From positions 62,001 to 126,000 of the forward strand of contig JAGNJW010000012.1 in assembly GCA_018000455.1 (NCBI GenBank): a DNA stretch of 64,000 bases, in the 5' to 3' direction. Position numbers and translations under genes: made by a program. Within the stretch, counting starts at the first letter, position 1, and every line of letters begins with the position of its first letter. The notes beneath the pieces are model-generated. The model was not told where the DNA came from. It made no database searches and was given only the letters and a program-made list of their open reading frames with translations. Below are positions 40,696 to 50,415 of this stretch, piece by piece. The DNA is from Acidobacteriota bacterium (lineage in GTDB: Bacteria > Acidobacteriota > Vicinamibacteria > Vicinamibacterales > UBA2999).

Positions 40696-43600
40696 CTCGC
40701 GCGCCACAGACACCGCCTCGCGCGACACCATCCGCGAGCGCCTGCTCGAGAACCTGCTCGTGGAAGCCGGCGCCGGCTCCGGCAAGACGCAGATGCTCGC
40801 CGAGCGCATGGCCGCGGGCGTCGCCACCGGGGCGTATCAGGTGGAGCACATGGCCGCCGTGACCTTCACGCGCAAGGCCGCTTCGGAACTGCGAGGCCGC
40901 TTCCACCTGGCGCTCGAGGCCGCCCTCAAGAGCGCACGGGCGGCAGACCCCGCGCGCATCGCCCGGCTCGAGGCCGCGCTCTCGAACCTGGAGCGCTTCT
41001 TCGCCGGCACCATCCACTCGTTCTGCGCCCGGCTGCTGCGCGAGCGTCCCGTGGAATCGGGCGTGGCACCCGGCTTCAGCGAGCTGGACGAAGTGCAAGA
41101 CCTGGAGCTGCGCCAGCGCGTGTGGCGCGACTTCATCACCAGCACCCGTGCCGCCGGCGACCCCGAGATGCTGGCGCTGCTCGACGCCGACATCAAGCCG
41201 AAGGACCTCGACGATGCCTTCGGCAAAGTGTGCGACAACGACGACGTGGAGTTCCCGCCGGGGGATGCCGCCTGCCCCGACTCCGCCGCCGCGTGGCAGG
41301 CGCTGCAGGCGTTCTGGCAGACGCTCCACACGCATCTGCCGTCCACTATTGATCCCGCGACCACCTGCGACATTCAACAGGCGGCGCTGGCCTTCAGTGG
41401 CCAGCTGCGAGTGTCGCAACGACGAAGGGAACGGCCCTCCGTAGTGGCCGCGCTGCTCAGCAAGTGGGACCGCAAGCTGAAGGTCACCCAGAAGTACTGG
41501 GCGCCCTCGAAAGTCGAGGCGAAACGGGTCGCGCTTGAGGCGGCGTCGCTGCATGAGCAGTTCAGGGCCGACGTGGCTGGTCCCTACTTGGCCCAATGGC
41601 GCCAGTACGTCTATCGCCTCGCCATCGGCTTGCTCACGCGCGCGCGCCACAACGCCTCGGACGAGCGCCGCCGCCTCAACGTCCTCAACTACGGCGACCT
41701 CCTCACCCTCACCGCCACGGTGCTGCGCAACAACGTGGACGTTCGCCGGGCCCTGCAGCAGAAGTACCGCCACCTGCTCGTGGACGAGTTCCAGGATACC
41801 GACCCCGTGCAGGCCGAGATCTGCTTCTGGCTCGCGGAAGACGGCGCCGCGCCCCCCGACGCGCCCCCCGCCACACCCACCGGCGCCTCGCGCGACTGGC
41901 GCCAGGTGCCGCTTCGTCCCGGCGCGCTCTTCGTCGTGGGCGACCCGAAGCAGTCGATCTACCGCTTCCGCCGGGCCGACATCGATATCTACAACGTCGT
42001 CCGCCAGCGCTTCAGCGAGCCCGGCGTGGGCCGGGTGCTGCCGCTCACCAGGAACTTCCGCTCCGCGCCCCGCCTGTGCGAGTGGGCCAACACCGTCTTC
42101 GCCACCCGCTTCCCGGCCGCCCCCACGGCCCAGGCGCCTCGCTTCGCGTCCCTCGATGCGGACGAGAGCAAGGCCGTGGAGGGTGAGGTGGTGACCCTCA
42201 CGCACGCGTGCGACAGGAATGAGGTGCACACCCATGATGCTGCGGCCATCGCCCGCTACATCCGCAGCGAGGTGGCCGCCGGCCATCGGCGCTTCAGCGA
42301 CTTCCTGATCCTGACGCGCAAGCGGAAGCACGTCGGCGACTACGCAGACGCCCTCGAAGCCCTGAACATCCCGGTGGAGGTGAGCGGTGCCGGCGCCTTC
42401 GGCGCCTCGCGCGAAGTGCGGGCGCTCACCGTGCTGCTGCGCGCCCTGGCAGACCGTGAAGACCCCGTGGCCCTCATCGCCGTGCTGCGCGGACCGCTCT
42501 TCGGCATCAGCGACCCGCAGCTCTTCGCCTTCCGCCAGCGCGGCGGCTGGTTCAGCGTGTATCACGACGCTGAGACGGCGGCAGACACCGACGACCCCGT
42601 GGTGGCAGCGCTATCCGCCCTGCGGCAGTACGTCCGGTGGACGCAGGTGCTGCCCGCGGCCGGGGCCCTCGAACGGATTCTCGAACACAGCGGCTACCTC
42701 GCGCTCGCCGCCATCACCCCCGGCGGCGTGGATGCCGGAGACGTGGTGCACGCCGTAGACCGCGTGCGCCAGGTGGTAGAGGCCGGCGGCAGCCTGGCGG
42801 ATGCGGCGGACGCGCTTGACGCCGACGTCGACGCCACGAGCGAAGTGGAATCGCTGCCGCTCGAGCCCGGCCGCACCGACGTCGTGCGCCTGATGAACCT
42901 CCACAAGGCCAAGGGCCTCGAAGCCAACGTCGTGTTCCTGGCCGACCCGCTGGGCAGCGTGAAGCCCGGTAGGGTCGACGTCCACATCGAACGCACCGGC
43001 CTGCACGCACGCGGCTGGCTGAAGCTCGTGCGCAAGAGCGAGACGTCGTGGGCCGAGCCCCTGCTCGGCCAACACGCGGACTGGCCGGACCACGAAGCGA
43101 CTGAACTGCCGTATCTGAACGCCGAAGAAGACCGGCTGCTCTACGTGGCCGCCACCCGCGCCCGCGAGATGCTGGTCGTGAGCCGCTGGGCCGAGAAGCC
43201 CGCCGACGGCGCCTGGGGCGTGCTCGCGGCGTTCCTGCAAAGCGCGCCCGAACTCCCGCTGCCCGGTGCCGTGGTTGTGCCCCCGGTGGCTGCGCTTGAA
43301 AGCAGCCCCGCCACGCAAACGGACGCCGAGCAGGCGCGCTCCGCCGCCCACGCGCGCACGACGCAGCCCTCGTGGGCCGCCACGTCAGTTACGGCCGAGG
43401 CCCACCACATCGCCCGCATGACCCGCTCGGTGGATGCCGAAGCCGACGACCCCTCGAAAGTGGTCGTCGCCAGCACCCCCTCGCACCGGGCGGATGCCGG
43501 CCAGGCCTGGGGCACCCTCGTGCACGGCCTGCTGGAACATGCCATGCGCCACCAGACCGCCACCAGAGACGACCTGCGCCGCCTGGCGATGTGGCTCACC

Positions 43601-43963
43601 GCGGAGGAGCCGCAACTGCGAGTGGTGATCGACGAAGCCCTCGACACGGTGCAGGCCGTGGCCGCAGGCACCTTCTGGGCCGAGGCGAAGGCCGCGCCCG
43701 AATGCCACGAAGAAGTCCCGTTCGCGGTGCGCGATCAGACCAACGGCGTGTCCACTGTGCTCACCGGCGTCATCGACCTCGTGCACCGAACGCCGGAGGG
43801 GTGGAAGGTCGTGGACTACAAGACCGACCGCGATGGCGCCGACAGCCTGCCCGCGAAGTACGCCGAGCAGATCGCGCAGTACGAAGCCGCGTGGCGAACG
43901 TTCGTGCCGGAGCAGGTGACGTCGGTGCTGGTGTCGACGAGAACCGAGGGGCCTGACCAATGA
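40688..43963 (+). CDS. AddA-like UvrD helicase with C-terminal PD-(D/E)XK nuclease
   Basis: A 1091-aa helicase-nuclease. Helicase motif I is EAGAGSGKT (about 26-34), motif Ia is VTFTRKAASELR, and motif II is VDEFQDTD (D366). GDPKQSIYRFRRAD (motif III) and HKAKGLEANVVFL (motif V) follow. The C-terminal nuclease has VLTGVIDLVHR and VVDYKTDRDG (D1043, K1045). This matches AddA/RecB-type SF1A helicases, which unwind and degrade broken DNA ends. The start lies inside the AddB-like gene and the stop overlaps the SNF2 gene as ATGA. Confidence 0.88.
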   Translation: MSNSRATDTASRDTIRERLLENLLVEAGAGSGKTQMLAERMAAGVATGAYQVEHMAAVTFTRKAASELRGRFHLALEAALKSARAADPARIARLEAALSNLERFFAGTIHSFCARLLRERPVESGVAPGFSELDEVQDLELRQRVWRDFITSTRAAGDPEMLALLDADIKPKDLDDAFGKVCDNDDVEFPPGDAACPDSAAAWQALQAFWQTLHTHLPSTIDPATTCDIQQAALAFSGQLRVSQRRRERPSVVAALLSKWDRKLKVTQKYWAPSKVEAKRVALEAASLHEQFRADVAGPYLAQWRQYVYRLAIGLLTRARHNASDERRRLNVLNYGDLLTLTATVLRNNVDVRRALQQKYRHLLVDEFQDTDPVQAEICFWLAEDGAAPPDAPPATPTGASRDWRQVPLRPGALFVVGDPKQSIYRFRRADIDIYNVVRQRFSEPGVGRVLPLTRNFRSAPRLCEWANTVFATRFPAAPTAQAPRFASLDADESKAVEGEVVTLTHACDRNEVHTHDAAAIARYIRSEVAAGHRRFSDFLILTRKRKHVGDYADALEALNIPVEVSGAGAFGASREVRALTVLLRALADREDPVALIAVLRGPLFGISDPQLFAFRQRGGWFSVYHDAETAADTDDPVVAALSALRQYVRWTQVLPAAGALERILEHSGYLALAAITPGGVDAGDVVHAVDRVRQVVEAGGSLADAADALDADVDATSEVESLPLEPGRTDVVRLMNLHKAKGLEANVVFLADPLGSVKPGRVDVHIERTGLHARGWLKLVRKSETSWAEPLLGQHADWPDHEATELPYLNAEEDRLLYVAATRAREMLVVSRWAEKPADGAWGVLAAFLQSAPELPLPGAVVVPPVAALESSPATQTDAEQARSAAHARTTQPSWAATSVTAEAHHIARMTRSVDAEADDPSKVVVASTPSHRADAGQAWGTLVHGLLEHAMRHQTATRDDLRRLAMWLTAEEPQLRVVIDEALDTVQAVAAGTFWAEAKAAPECHEEVPFAVRDQTNGVSTVLTGVIDLVHRTPEGWKVVDYKTDRDGADSLPAKYAEQIAQYEAAWRTFVPEQVTSVLVSTRTEGPDQ

Positions 43964-46900
43964 GCCAGAACCAATCGTCACCACCAGGCGTACCGTTCTC
44001 CGTCGGGCAGTGGCTCCTCGACGCCGTCGATCCGAGCCGTCGTGGCCAATACACAGGGAAGTCGTACCCCGCTGGCCCTCACGTCATGGTCGAGCTTCGC
44101 TATCCGGACGGCACCACCAAATCCCGTCCGATGCAGGCTCTCAGTGCCGTCGAAGAAGTGGGTTCGATCGACGACCAGTTGGCGGCAGGGCGCTTCGGTC
44201 GAGCCAGGGACCTGCAACGCCTGATCACGTTCGAGAAGCTCAAGGGCACGCTGCACGAAGTGATCTACTCGATGGAGGCGGCGCAGGTCGACTTCTACCC
44301 ATACCAGTTCAAGCCCGTCATCAAGTTCATCGATTCTCCGACCGAACGGCTCGTCATCGCCGACGAAGTCGGTCTCGGTAAGACGATCGAATCGCTGCTC
44401 ATCTGGATGGAGCTCGTTGCACGCCGGCAGGCGAGGAGGCTGCTCATCGTGTGTCCGAAGCTGCTGACCACCAAGTGGCAGACCGAACTTCGAACGAAGT
44501 TCATGATCGATGCGACGATTGTCGGTCATTCGGAAGTGGCGAGAACGCTCGAAGAGCTGCGGGACAGAGGACCGGGCCACGGCTGCGTGCTCATTGCCAG
44601 CTACTCCGCGCTGCGGCCTCCCAAGGCGGAGCTGTCGGCGCTGGATCAGCCACCACTCAGCGACAGCGAGCTCTCGCCAAAAACGCGTCTCCTCCAGGAG
44701 CTACGGCAATGGGCGCAGGAATTTGAGCCCTTCGATCTCGTTGTCTTCGACGAAGCGCACTACATGAGGAACCCCGCCACGGCGAGTTTTCGCCTGGGTG
44801 AGTCGCTGGCGTCAGCCGCAGAAGCAGTACTGTGCGTGTCGGCGACCCCCGTCAACAACAAGAACACGGACCTCCACAGCCTCCTGCGGCTCATCGACCC
44901 GGACTTCTTCCAGACGCAGGGGACGTTCGAGGCACTGCTGGAGGCGAATCGTCCCACCGTGCAGGCGGGCAACGCCCTATCGCGGATTCCGCCCGACGTG
45001 GAATCTGCGTCGACCGCTCTGCAGGGGATGCGGGCCAGCCGCTACATCGGCGAGTCGCCGTTGCTCGCTGAACTCGAACCCTTGATAGATCAGATCGCTA
45101 CCGGCAGCCGAAAGGCGCTGGCGCGCGCACAGGCCCTTGTAGAGAAGCTCAACCTGCTCGGCGCGTACGTGACGCGCACCCGCCGAGTGCAGGTCAAAGA
45201 GCAGAGGCCGCTACGAGAGCCTCAGGCCCTTCTCGTTCGATACTCGCCCGAGGAGCGGCAACTCTACGACGCTATCCTCGGTCTCGTGCGGCGGAAGTGC
45301 CGGGCCGACAAGAGGCCGTTTCATGTCTTCCACGTGATGGGTCTGCAACTCCGAGCCGCAAGCTGCCTCCCCGCGATTGCCGCCGAGATCAGAGCAGGGC
45401 GTCTTGGCGATCCCGGCGAGATCCTGGCAGAAGCGCTAGGAGAAAACGTAGTCGATGAGGGTGATGGCCCAGTTGACGAACCGGCCCTAGGGGTAGAGGA
45501 ACTGCCAAAGATCCTCGACTACGACTTCGAAAGAAACGACAGCAAGTACCGTGAATTGCGGCGACTGCTTCTCGAGCAGATCCCCAACGACAAGGTCGTG
45601 CTGTTCTCGTTCTATCACGCATCGCTCCGTTACCTGGTTCGGCGCTTGTCCGAGGACGGCATCGCGGTCGCCCTCATCCACGGCAAGATGCCCAATGAAG
45701 AGCGATTGGCCGAAATTGAGAAGGTCAGGGAGTCCGCCAGCAGAATGGTGCTCTTGTCGTCCGAGGTGGGCAGTGAAGGGCTCGACCTGCAGTTCTGTAG
45801 GGTCGTCGTCAACTACGACCTGCCGTGGAACCCGATGCGGGTGGAGCAGCGAATCGGCCGCATCGACCGAGTTGGCCAGGAAGCGAAACGGCTCGTAGTC
45901 GTGAACTTCAAGGTGGCAGACACCATCGAGGAGCGCCTGTTCGATCGCCTGCACACAAAGCTCCTGACATTCGCGAACAGCCTCGGCGACCTCGAGGAGG
46001 TCATCGGTCGCGAAGTGCAGCGCCTCACAGTGCAGCTTCTCGGTCAGGAGCTAAGCCCGGACGAAGAGCGGCGCCTCATGGACCAGGCGAGCCAGGTGAT
46101 TGAACAGCAGATGATCCAGATGCAGGCGCTCGAAGAGTCTGGCGATGCGCTCTTGTCGTTGTCCGACTACCTCCAGCGGAAGCTCGAAGAGGATCGCGAC
46201 CGAGGCAGATTCATCCAGCCAGAAGAACTCGAAAGCTACGTGCGCGACTTCTTCGAGCGGGAGTTCCAGGGTTGCGAGCTCGCCTTCGATGCGCCGGCCC
46301 CCGGCTGCATCACGCTGCGTCTCACGTCCGAAGCAGCACAGTCTCTGTCTCAGTTTGTCGGCAATGACCAGACGCTTCTAGCGCAGCCCTTCAGGAAGCG
46401 GGAGTTCAGCCTGAGCTTTCGACGTGAGGTCGTCATGCACCTCGAGCCCGCGGTGCGGCGTCGCGTGGCCTTCGCGAATCACATGTCGCCGCTCGTGCGG
46501 TGGATCACGAAGGTCACTGGAAGCGTGCCGTCCACATTCCATCCGGTGTCGGCAATCGAATTGCAGACGGCCATTGTCCCCGAAGGGACGTACGGCTACC
46601 GGGTCGAGCGGTGGCGCCTGAAAGGCATGGCAGCTCGGGAGCAGTTGGCCTACGGGGCCAAACCCCTGAATGGGGCCGCCGAACTGGACAGTGCGGTCGC
46701 GGAAAGCGTGGTACAGGAGATCCTTCGGGGTGGCCAGAACTGGGAGTATCCGGATTGCAGCCAGACGGCGGTCCGAGAGGCTAACGTACGCCTCGAGCGC
46801 GACATGGCCGCAGGCTTCGACAGCGCCGTAACTAGCTTCGATAACGACAACACGACAGCGTCCCAGATCCGAACCGAACGAGTGAACGCGGTGTTCGAAA

Positions 46901-47115
46901 GGCGAATCGCGTTTGACGAGCAGCGGCTGCGAACACTCCGGGTAGGCGGCAAGAGCGACAAGATCATTCGAGCCACTGAAGGCCGGCTTCGGACGGCCCA
47001 TGAAGCGCGCGAGGCGCGGCTTGCCGCTCTCAAGAAGGGTGTCCATATTGACGTCGAGCGTGAGCTCGTTGCGGCCGGAGTTGTCCGCGTGCGTAGCGCA
47101 GAGGGGCGGCCGTGA
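43960..47115 (+). CDS. SNF2/RapA-like DNA translocase
   Basis: A 1051-aa SF2 ATPase. An N-terminal domain of about 100 residues (GQWLLDAVDPSRRGQYTG...) comes first. Then come Walker A DEVGLGKT (135-142), DEAH box D264-EAH, motif III SATPVNN, and the C-terminal helicase lobe (LFSFYHASLRYL ... SEVGSEGLDLQ ... NPMRVEQRIGRIDRVGQ). The long C-terminal region has coiled-coil parts. Such RapA/SNF2-type motors occur in many defence systems, where they move along or remodel DNA. Base composition from here to about 49 kb is visibly less GC-rich than the AddAB-like pair. The stop overlaps the next gene as GTGA. Confidence 0.87.
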   Translation: MSQNQSSPPGVPFSVGQWLLDAVDPSRRGQYTGKSYPAGPHVMVELRYPDGTTKSRPMQALSAVEEVGSIDDQLAAGRFGRARDLQRLITFEKLKGTLHEVIYSMEAAQVDFYPYQFKPVIKFIDSPTERLVIADEVGLGKTIESLLIWMELVARRQARRLLIVCPKLLTTKWQTELRTKFMIDATIVGHSEVARTLEELRDRGPGHGCVLIASYSALRPPKAELSALDQPPLSDSELSPKTRLLQELRQWAQEFEPFDLVVFDEAHYMRNPATASFRLGESLASAAEAVLCVSATPVNNKNTDLHSLLRLIDPDFFQTQGTFEALLEANRPTVQAGNALSRIPPDVESASTALQGMRASRYIGESPLLAELEPLIDQIATGSRKALARAQALVEKLNLLGAYVTRTRRVQVKEQRPLREPQALLVRYSPEERQLYDAILGLVRRKCRADKRPFHVFHVMGLQLRAASCLPAIAAEIRAGRLGDPGEILAEALGENVVDEGDGPVDEPALGVEELPKILDYDFERNDSKYRELRRLLLEQIPNDKVVLFSFYHASLRYLVRRLSEDGIAVALIHGKMPNEERLAEIEKVRESASRMVLLSSEVGSEGLDLQFCRVVVNYDLPWNPMRVEQRIGRIDRVGQEAKRLVVVNFKVADTIEERLFDRLHTKLLTFANSLGDLEEVIGREVQRLTVQLLGQELSPDEERRLMDQASQVIEQQMIQMQALEESGDALLSLSDYLQRKLEEDRDRGRFIQPEELESYVRDFFEREFQGCELAFDAPAPGCITLRLTSEAAQSLSQFVGNDQTLLAQPFRKREFSLSFRREVVMHLEPAVRRRVAFANHMSPLVRWITKVTGSVPSTFHPVSAIELQTAIVPEGTYGYRVERWRLKGMAAREQLAYGAKPLNGAAELDSAVAESVVQEILRGGQNWEYPDCSQTAVREANVRLERDMAAGFDSAVTSFDNDNTTASQIRTERVNAVFERRIAFDEQRLRTLRVGGKSDKIIRATEGRLRTAHEAREARLAALKKGVHIDVERELVAAGVVRVRSAEGRP

Positions 47116-48680
47116 TTCGTCGATGGCTACGTGGCCTGCTGGGAATGGGGCCCGAGCCCGGCTCCACCAAGTCTGAGGCGCCGAGCCCGGCCCCGAGTCC
47201 GGCCCGGACTCCGACTCCGACTCCGACTCCACCCCGAAGTGCGAGCCGGAGTCCGACCCCGACCCCTGCTCCTACTCCTACTCCTACTCCTACTCCTACT
47301 CGTACTCTGACTTCGACTCAGACCAAGGTGTCTGGACCGGAGTCTCGCCCCAGACCCAAGCGTAGGCCTAGAGCCGAGGGCTACCTCGTGCAGATCGGGT
47401 TGGATTTTGGCACTGCGTACATGAAGGCGGTCTGCAGGGACGTCGTCAAAGACAGCGCGTGGGTGTACGTTCCGCGTATTGATGGGCTCGACCCACCGTG
47501 CCTTTCGGAAAGCGCTGTCGCCCTGACGGGTGGCACACTCTCTCGGACGACGGGCCAGCGGCTGCCGTCTGTGAAGATGGCACTACGGGCGTGTGCGCTC
47601 GAGCAATGGGATGAACCGGTGCTCGTGCCGTTCCGATTGGCTCTCGGGACGAAGAATCTGGGCTACCTGCCTGCGTTCGTCGAGACGTGTGCGACTTACT
47701 CCGTTGCGGAGACTCTCGCTGGTATCCGCGCCTCCGTTGTCGCCCGGCTAGAGGGGTTCGGGGAGCGCCATGACGACTACATGGCGGTGAACATGGCGAT
47801 CCCGGTGGCCGATGCGCAGCTGCCGCATGTCAACGCAGCGTTCCTCAGGGTGTTGAAGGCTGGCTGGCGGCTGTCGGTGCGACTTCCGGCTGGCGGAGAC
47901 ATGGACGCGGCCAAAGTGTTGCCGTTCGTCGACGCCGCCCGGGCCGACTCGGCCGGCGATGGGTCGTGCTTCGTCTATCCGGAGGTGAGTGCGAACGTGC
48001 AGGGTTTCGTTCGCTCAAGGGTGTCGCGACCGGACATCTATCTCTTCTGCGACGTCGGAGCTGGCACCGTTGACCAGAGCGTCTTCATCTATCACAGGAA
48101 TGGCAACGGCGCAGACACCCTGGTGTACCTTGACGCCGCAGTGTTGCCATTGGGATCGTCTGAGATAGAGACCCGGGCGGCGGCCGTGTCAGGCAAAGGC
48201 GCCGCTGCCGTGATCGACGAGCTGCGACGCAAGAAGGAACTGGGAAAGAGTGATCCACAGCTCGACCGCGTCAAGAAGGCACTGGGTGGCGAGCTCGCGG
48301 TCCATACCAAACGCACGCTTCTCCGGGCAAAGAAGAAGCTGTACAGACGAGACCAGCTGGACAGAACACGTGTCATCTTTGGTGGAGGCGGCCATACCGA
48401 GAACCCGTACAGTAGAGGAACCCTGGCCGCATTTAAATCCGAGATCTTTGCGAACAGTCTCGTCCCCGACACGCTCGGGATGCCGCAGCCGACCGACCTT
48501 GAATTGCCCTCTGCTGGGCAAGGCTGGATGAGGCGGCTGTCCGTCGCGTACGGTCTATCCTTTGAGCGCCATGAGTTGGTGCCGTTCACCTACCCGAGTG
48601 ATGTTGATGCTCCGAAGGCTGAAGACGTGTGGCGGCCACACCGCCGGAGGGGGCACGCTCCGACGAAGGATGAGGTGTAG
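47112..48680 (+). CDS. Actin/Hsp70-fold ATPase with Pro/Thr-rich linker
   Basis: A 522-aa protein translated from a GTG that overlaps the SNF2 stop. Residues 1 to about 15 are a short hydrophobic/basic start (RWLRGLLGMG). Residues about 16-80 are an extended linker of Pro, Thr, Ser and Arg repeats (TPTPTPT). The remainder has the actin-ATPase layout: phosphate-1 loop IGLDFGTAYMK (95-105), phosphate-2 CDVGAGTVDQS with D314, and adenosine motif VIFGGGGH (about 420-427). This places it in the Hsp70/actin/ParM-like superfamily, but no exact subfamily is recognised. With the SNF2 motor it may form an ATP-driven switch, an inference. Confidence 0.75.
   Translation: MIRRWLRGLLGMGPEPGSTKSEAPSPAPSPARTPTPTPTPPRSASRSPTPTPAPTPTPTPTPTRTLTSTQTKVSGPESRPRPKRRPRAEGYLVQIGLDFGTAYMKAVCRDVVKDSAWVYVPRIDGLDPPCLSESAVALTGGTLSRTTGQRLPSVKMALRACALEQWDEPVLVPFRLALGTKNLGYLPAFVETCATYSVAETLAGIRASVVARLEGFGERHDDYMAVNMAIPVADAQLPHVNAAFLRVLKAGWRLSVRLPAGGDMDAAKVLPFVDAARADSAGDGSCFVYPEVSANVQGFVRSRVSRPDIYLFCDVGAGTVDQSVFIYHRNGNGADTLVYLDAAVLPLGSSEIETRAAAVSGKGAAAVIDELRRKKELGKSDPQLDRVKKALGGELAVHTKRTLLRAKKKLYRRDQLDRTRVIFGGGGHTENPYSRGTLAAFKSEIFANSLVPDTLGMPQPTDLELPSAGQGWMRRLSVAYGLSFERHELVPFTYPSDVDAPKAEDVWRPHRRRGHAPTKDEV
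47271..47300 (+). repeat. Hexanucleotide repeat (CCTACT)5 in the linker of the actin-like ATPase
   Basis: Five perfect CCTACT units encode PT repeats. Related GACTCC/GACTCT-rich stretches lie around it (47196-47232). Changes in unit number stay in frame and would change linker length. Confidence 0.9.
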
Positions 48681-48683
48681 CGG

Positions 48684-48926
48684 TTGAGCCCGGTGAAACC
48701 TTCGATCGTCCCAGGCCCTGGCGCCCGCGTGGTCATCCGCGACGAGGAGTGGCTCGTCCTGCGGACCGACCCAACGGCCGATGGCGGCTTCCAGCTTACC
48801 GTGGACGGTGTGTCCGATCGCGTGCGCGGTCGTTCGTCGCTCTTCCTGACCGAGCTCGAAGACGAGATCGAGATTCTCGATCCCGCCAACCCGCAGAGGC
48901 TTGGTCTTGCTGGTGACCAGCAGTAG
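48684..48926 (+). CDS. Orphan N-terminal domain of a SNF2-type helicase (probable remnant)
   Basis: An 80-aa frame (GARVVIRDEEWLVLRTDPTADGGFQLTV...VRGRSSLFLTELEDEIEILDP). It closely resembles the small domain at the start of DISARM-type and related SNF2 helicases, where it is followed by the motor. Here it ends with a stop and no helicase frame follows; the next 206 bp to the nuclease hold nothing I recognise. It starts 3 nt after the actin-like gene stop, so it is probably translated. It may be a real stand-alone partner or the relic of a deleted helicase. Confidence 0.6.
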   Translation: MSPVKPSIVPGPGARVVIRDEEWLVLRTDPTADGGFQLTVDGVSDRVRGRSSLFLTELEDEIEILDPANPQRLGLAGDQQ

Positions 48927-49132
48927 CGCCCTCGCGTCAAGTCCGCGCTGGCGATACCCCGGGTCGGGATTGTGATCGGCGAGTCGCCCGGCGTCAAGCC
49001 TGGCAGCGGACGCTCGAAAATGCCTGGTCTCATCCAGACGAACCCGGCCGTGTTCATCGCGCCGATCTGCGACCTTGAATGTCAGACCAGCAGCGCTACA
49101 CTGGCCGCCGTGTCCTGAGAGGAGTCGGCCAG

Positions 49133-50263
49133 ATGCGTGTAGTGAGCGACCAGATCTTCAGCTTGCCTGCAGCGGCGGGCACCAATCCAGCCGCCACCCA
49201 CCAGCGGTGCACGGCGGCAGAACTCGGTCTCAAGGAAGCGTGGTTCCGCGACGCCATCTTCGAGCAACCGCTCTTGGCGATTGCCCCGTGCGAGCAGGCA
49301 GGCCTCACAGACGACGATTGGTATCCTTGGGCGAAGGAGTTCAGCACGGCGGCCGGTCCGATCGACGTCCTGCTCGTGTCATCTGGTGGCCGGGTTGCGG
49401 TCGTCGAGACCAAGCTCGCCTCGAATCCTGAGAACCGCCGAAAAGTCCTGGTGCAGGCCCTGGACTATCTCAGCCATCTGTCGGACGCGCTGAGAAACCA
49501 CTTCCCGCCGATCCCTCGCGATGCTTCGGATGAGCCCGTCGCGGAGCGAGATGAAGTAATGGCGCGGGTTGCAGACGGCGATGGACTAGTGGTCATCGCC
49601 AGCGACGACGTCGACGACCGGGTCGAACGGCTGAGCAAGACCGTCTTTGGCGATCAGCTTCTGAAGCAGTGGAAGCTGGCCCTGGTCGACCTTGCCCTCT
49701 TCCGCCCCACAGCCGGCGGAACTCCGGTGGTTTTGCCAGTCCTTCGGGGCGCGGTGACCGTCGAAGCGCGGCAGGTCGTGCGCGTGATCGTTCAGGGCGA
49801 GACACCGGCAACAAAGATCGTCCAGGAACGTCAGGACCTCACGTCGCTGACGCCTGGCCGACAAGCGTGGGATGAGGAGCGATTCTTCGCCACACTCGCG
49901 GCCTCGCCGGCACCGGCAACGGTCAAGGACCTGGCTGCTCGCGTCCGCGATCTCGTCAAGCAGCCCGACGGCGACCTCGCGCTGGACTGGGGCACGGGAC
50001 AGAACGGCAGCATGACCCTCAAGCGCAACGGGGCAGGCCTGCTCGAGATCTACGTGTCCGGGAAGCTCGGGTGTCGTCCACGCAAGTTCGTGCGGGCGCT
50101 TGGCGCCGGATCGGCCGTCCAGTACCAACAGGAGTTGGAGGCGTTGCTGCCTGACGAAATGAAGGACGTCCTTCCTCGCGTCGAACCGAAGAAGGCCGGG
50201 CAGGTGGCGGAACGGCTCGGCGAGCTCCTGGAGCGAATTCTGGACTCTGTGGAGAGCCGGTAG
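49133..50263 (+). CDS. PD-(D/E)XK-type endonuclease-like protein
   Basis: A 376-aa protein. The N-terminal third has the nuclease core GPIDVLLVSSGGRVAVVETKLA with D78, E92 and K94, followed by a helix (RKVLVQALDYLSHL) like that of NucS/DUF91-type and restriction-like endonucleases. The C-terminal two thirds are unassigned and may bind DNA. GGAG upstream supports the ATG at 49133; an ATG at 49079 is also in frame. It has 206 bp before it and 152 bp after it, with no terminator visible, so it may have its own promoter. It would be the cutter of the second gene block. Confidence 0.75.
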   Translation: MRVVSDQIFSLPAAAGTNPAATHQRCTAAELGLKEAWFRDAIFEQPLLAIAPCEQAGLTDDDWYPWAKEFSTAAGPIDVLLVSSGGRVAVVETKLASNPENRRKVLVQALDYLSHLSDALRNHFPPIPRDASDEPVAERDEVMARVADGDGLVVIASDDVDDRVERLSKTVFGDQLLKQWKLALVDLALFRPTAGGTPVVLPVLRGAVTVEARQVVRVIVQGETPATKIVQERQDLTSLTPGRQAWDEERFFATLAASPAPATVKDLAARVRDLVKQPDGDLALDWGTGQNGSMTLKRNGAGLLEIYVSGKLGCRPRKFVRALGAGSAVQYQQELEALLPDEMKDVLPRVEPKKAGQVAERLGELLERILDSVESR

Positions 50264-50415
50264 CCGCCAGCGTCCTCGACGGCTGAGCCGGCACCGTGAC
50301 CCGTTCTGTCGCACTTCGACTCGACAATCCAGGGTGGGCGCCGTCGGCGGTTGCTCGGCTTCGCCGCCGGGCGGTATCCTACAGCGCCCTCACGATTTAA
50401 GGTCATGCCTCCCCA

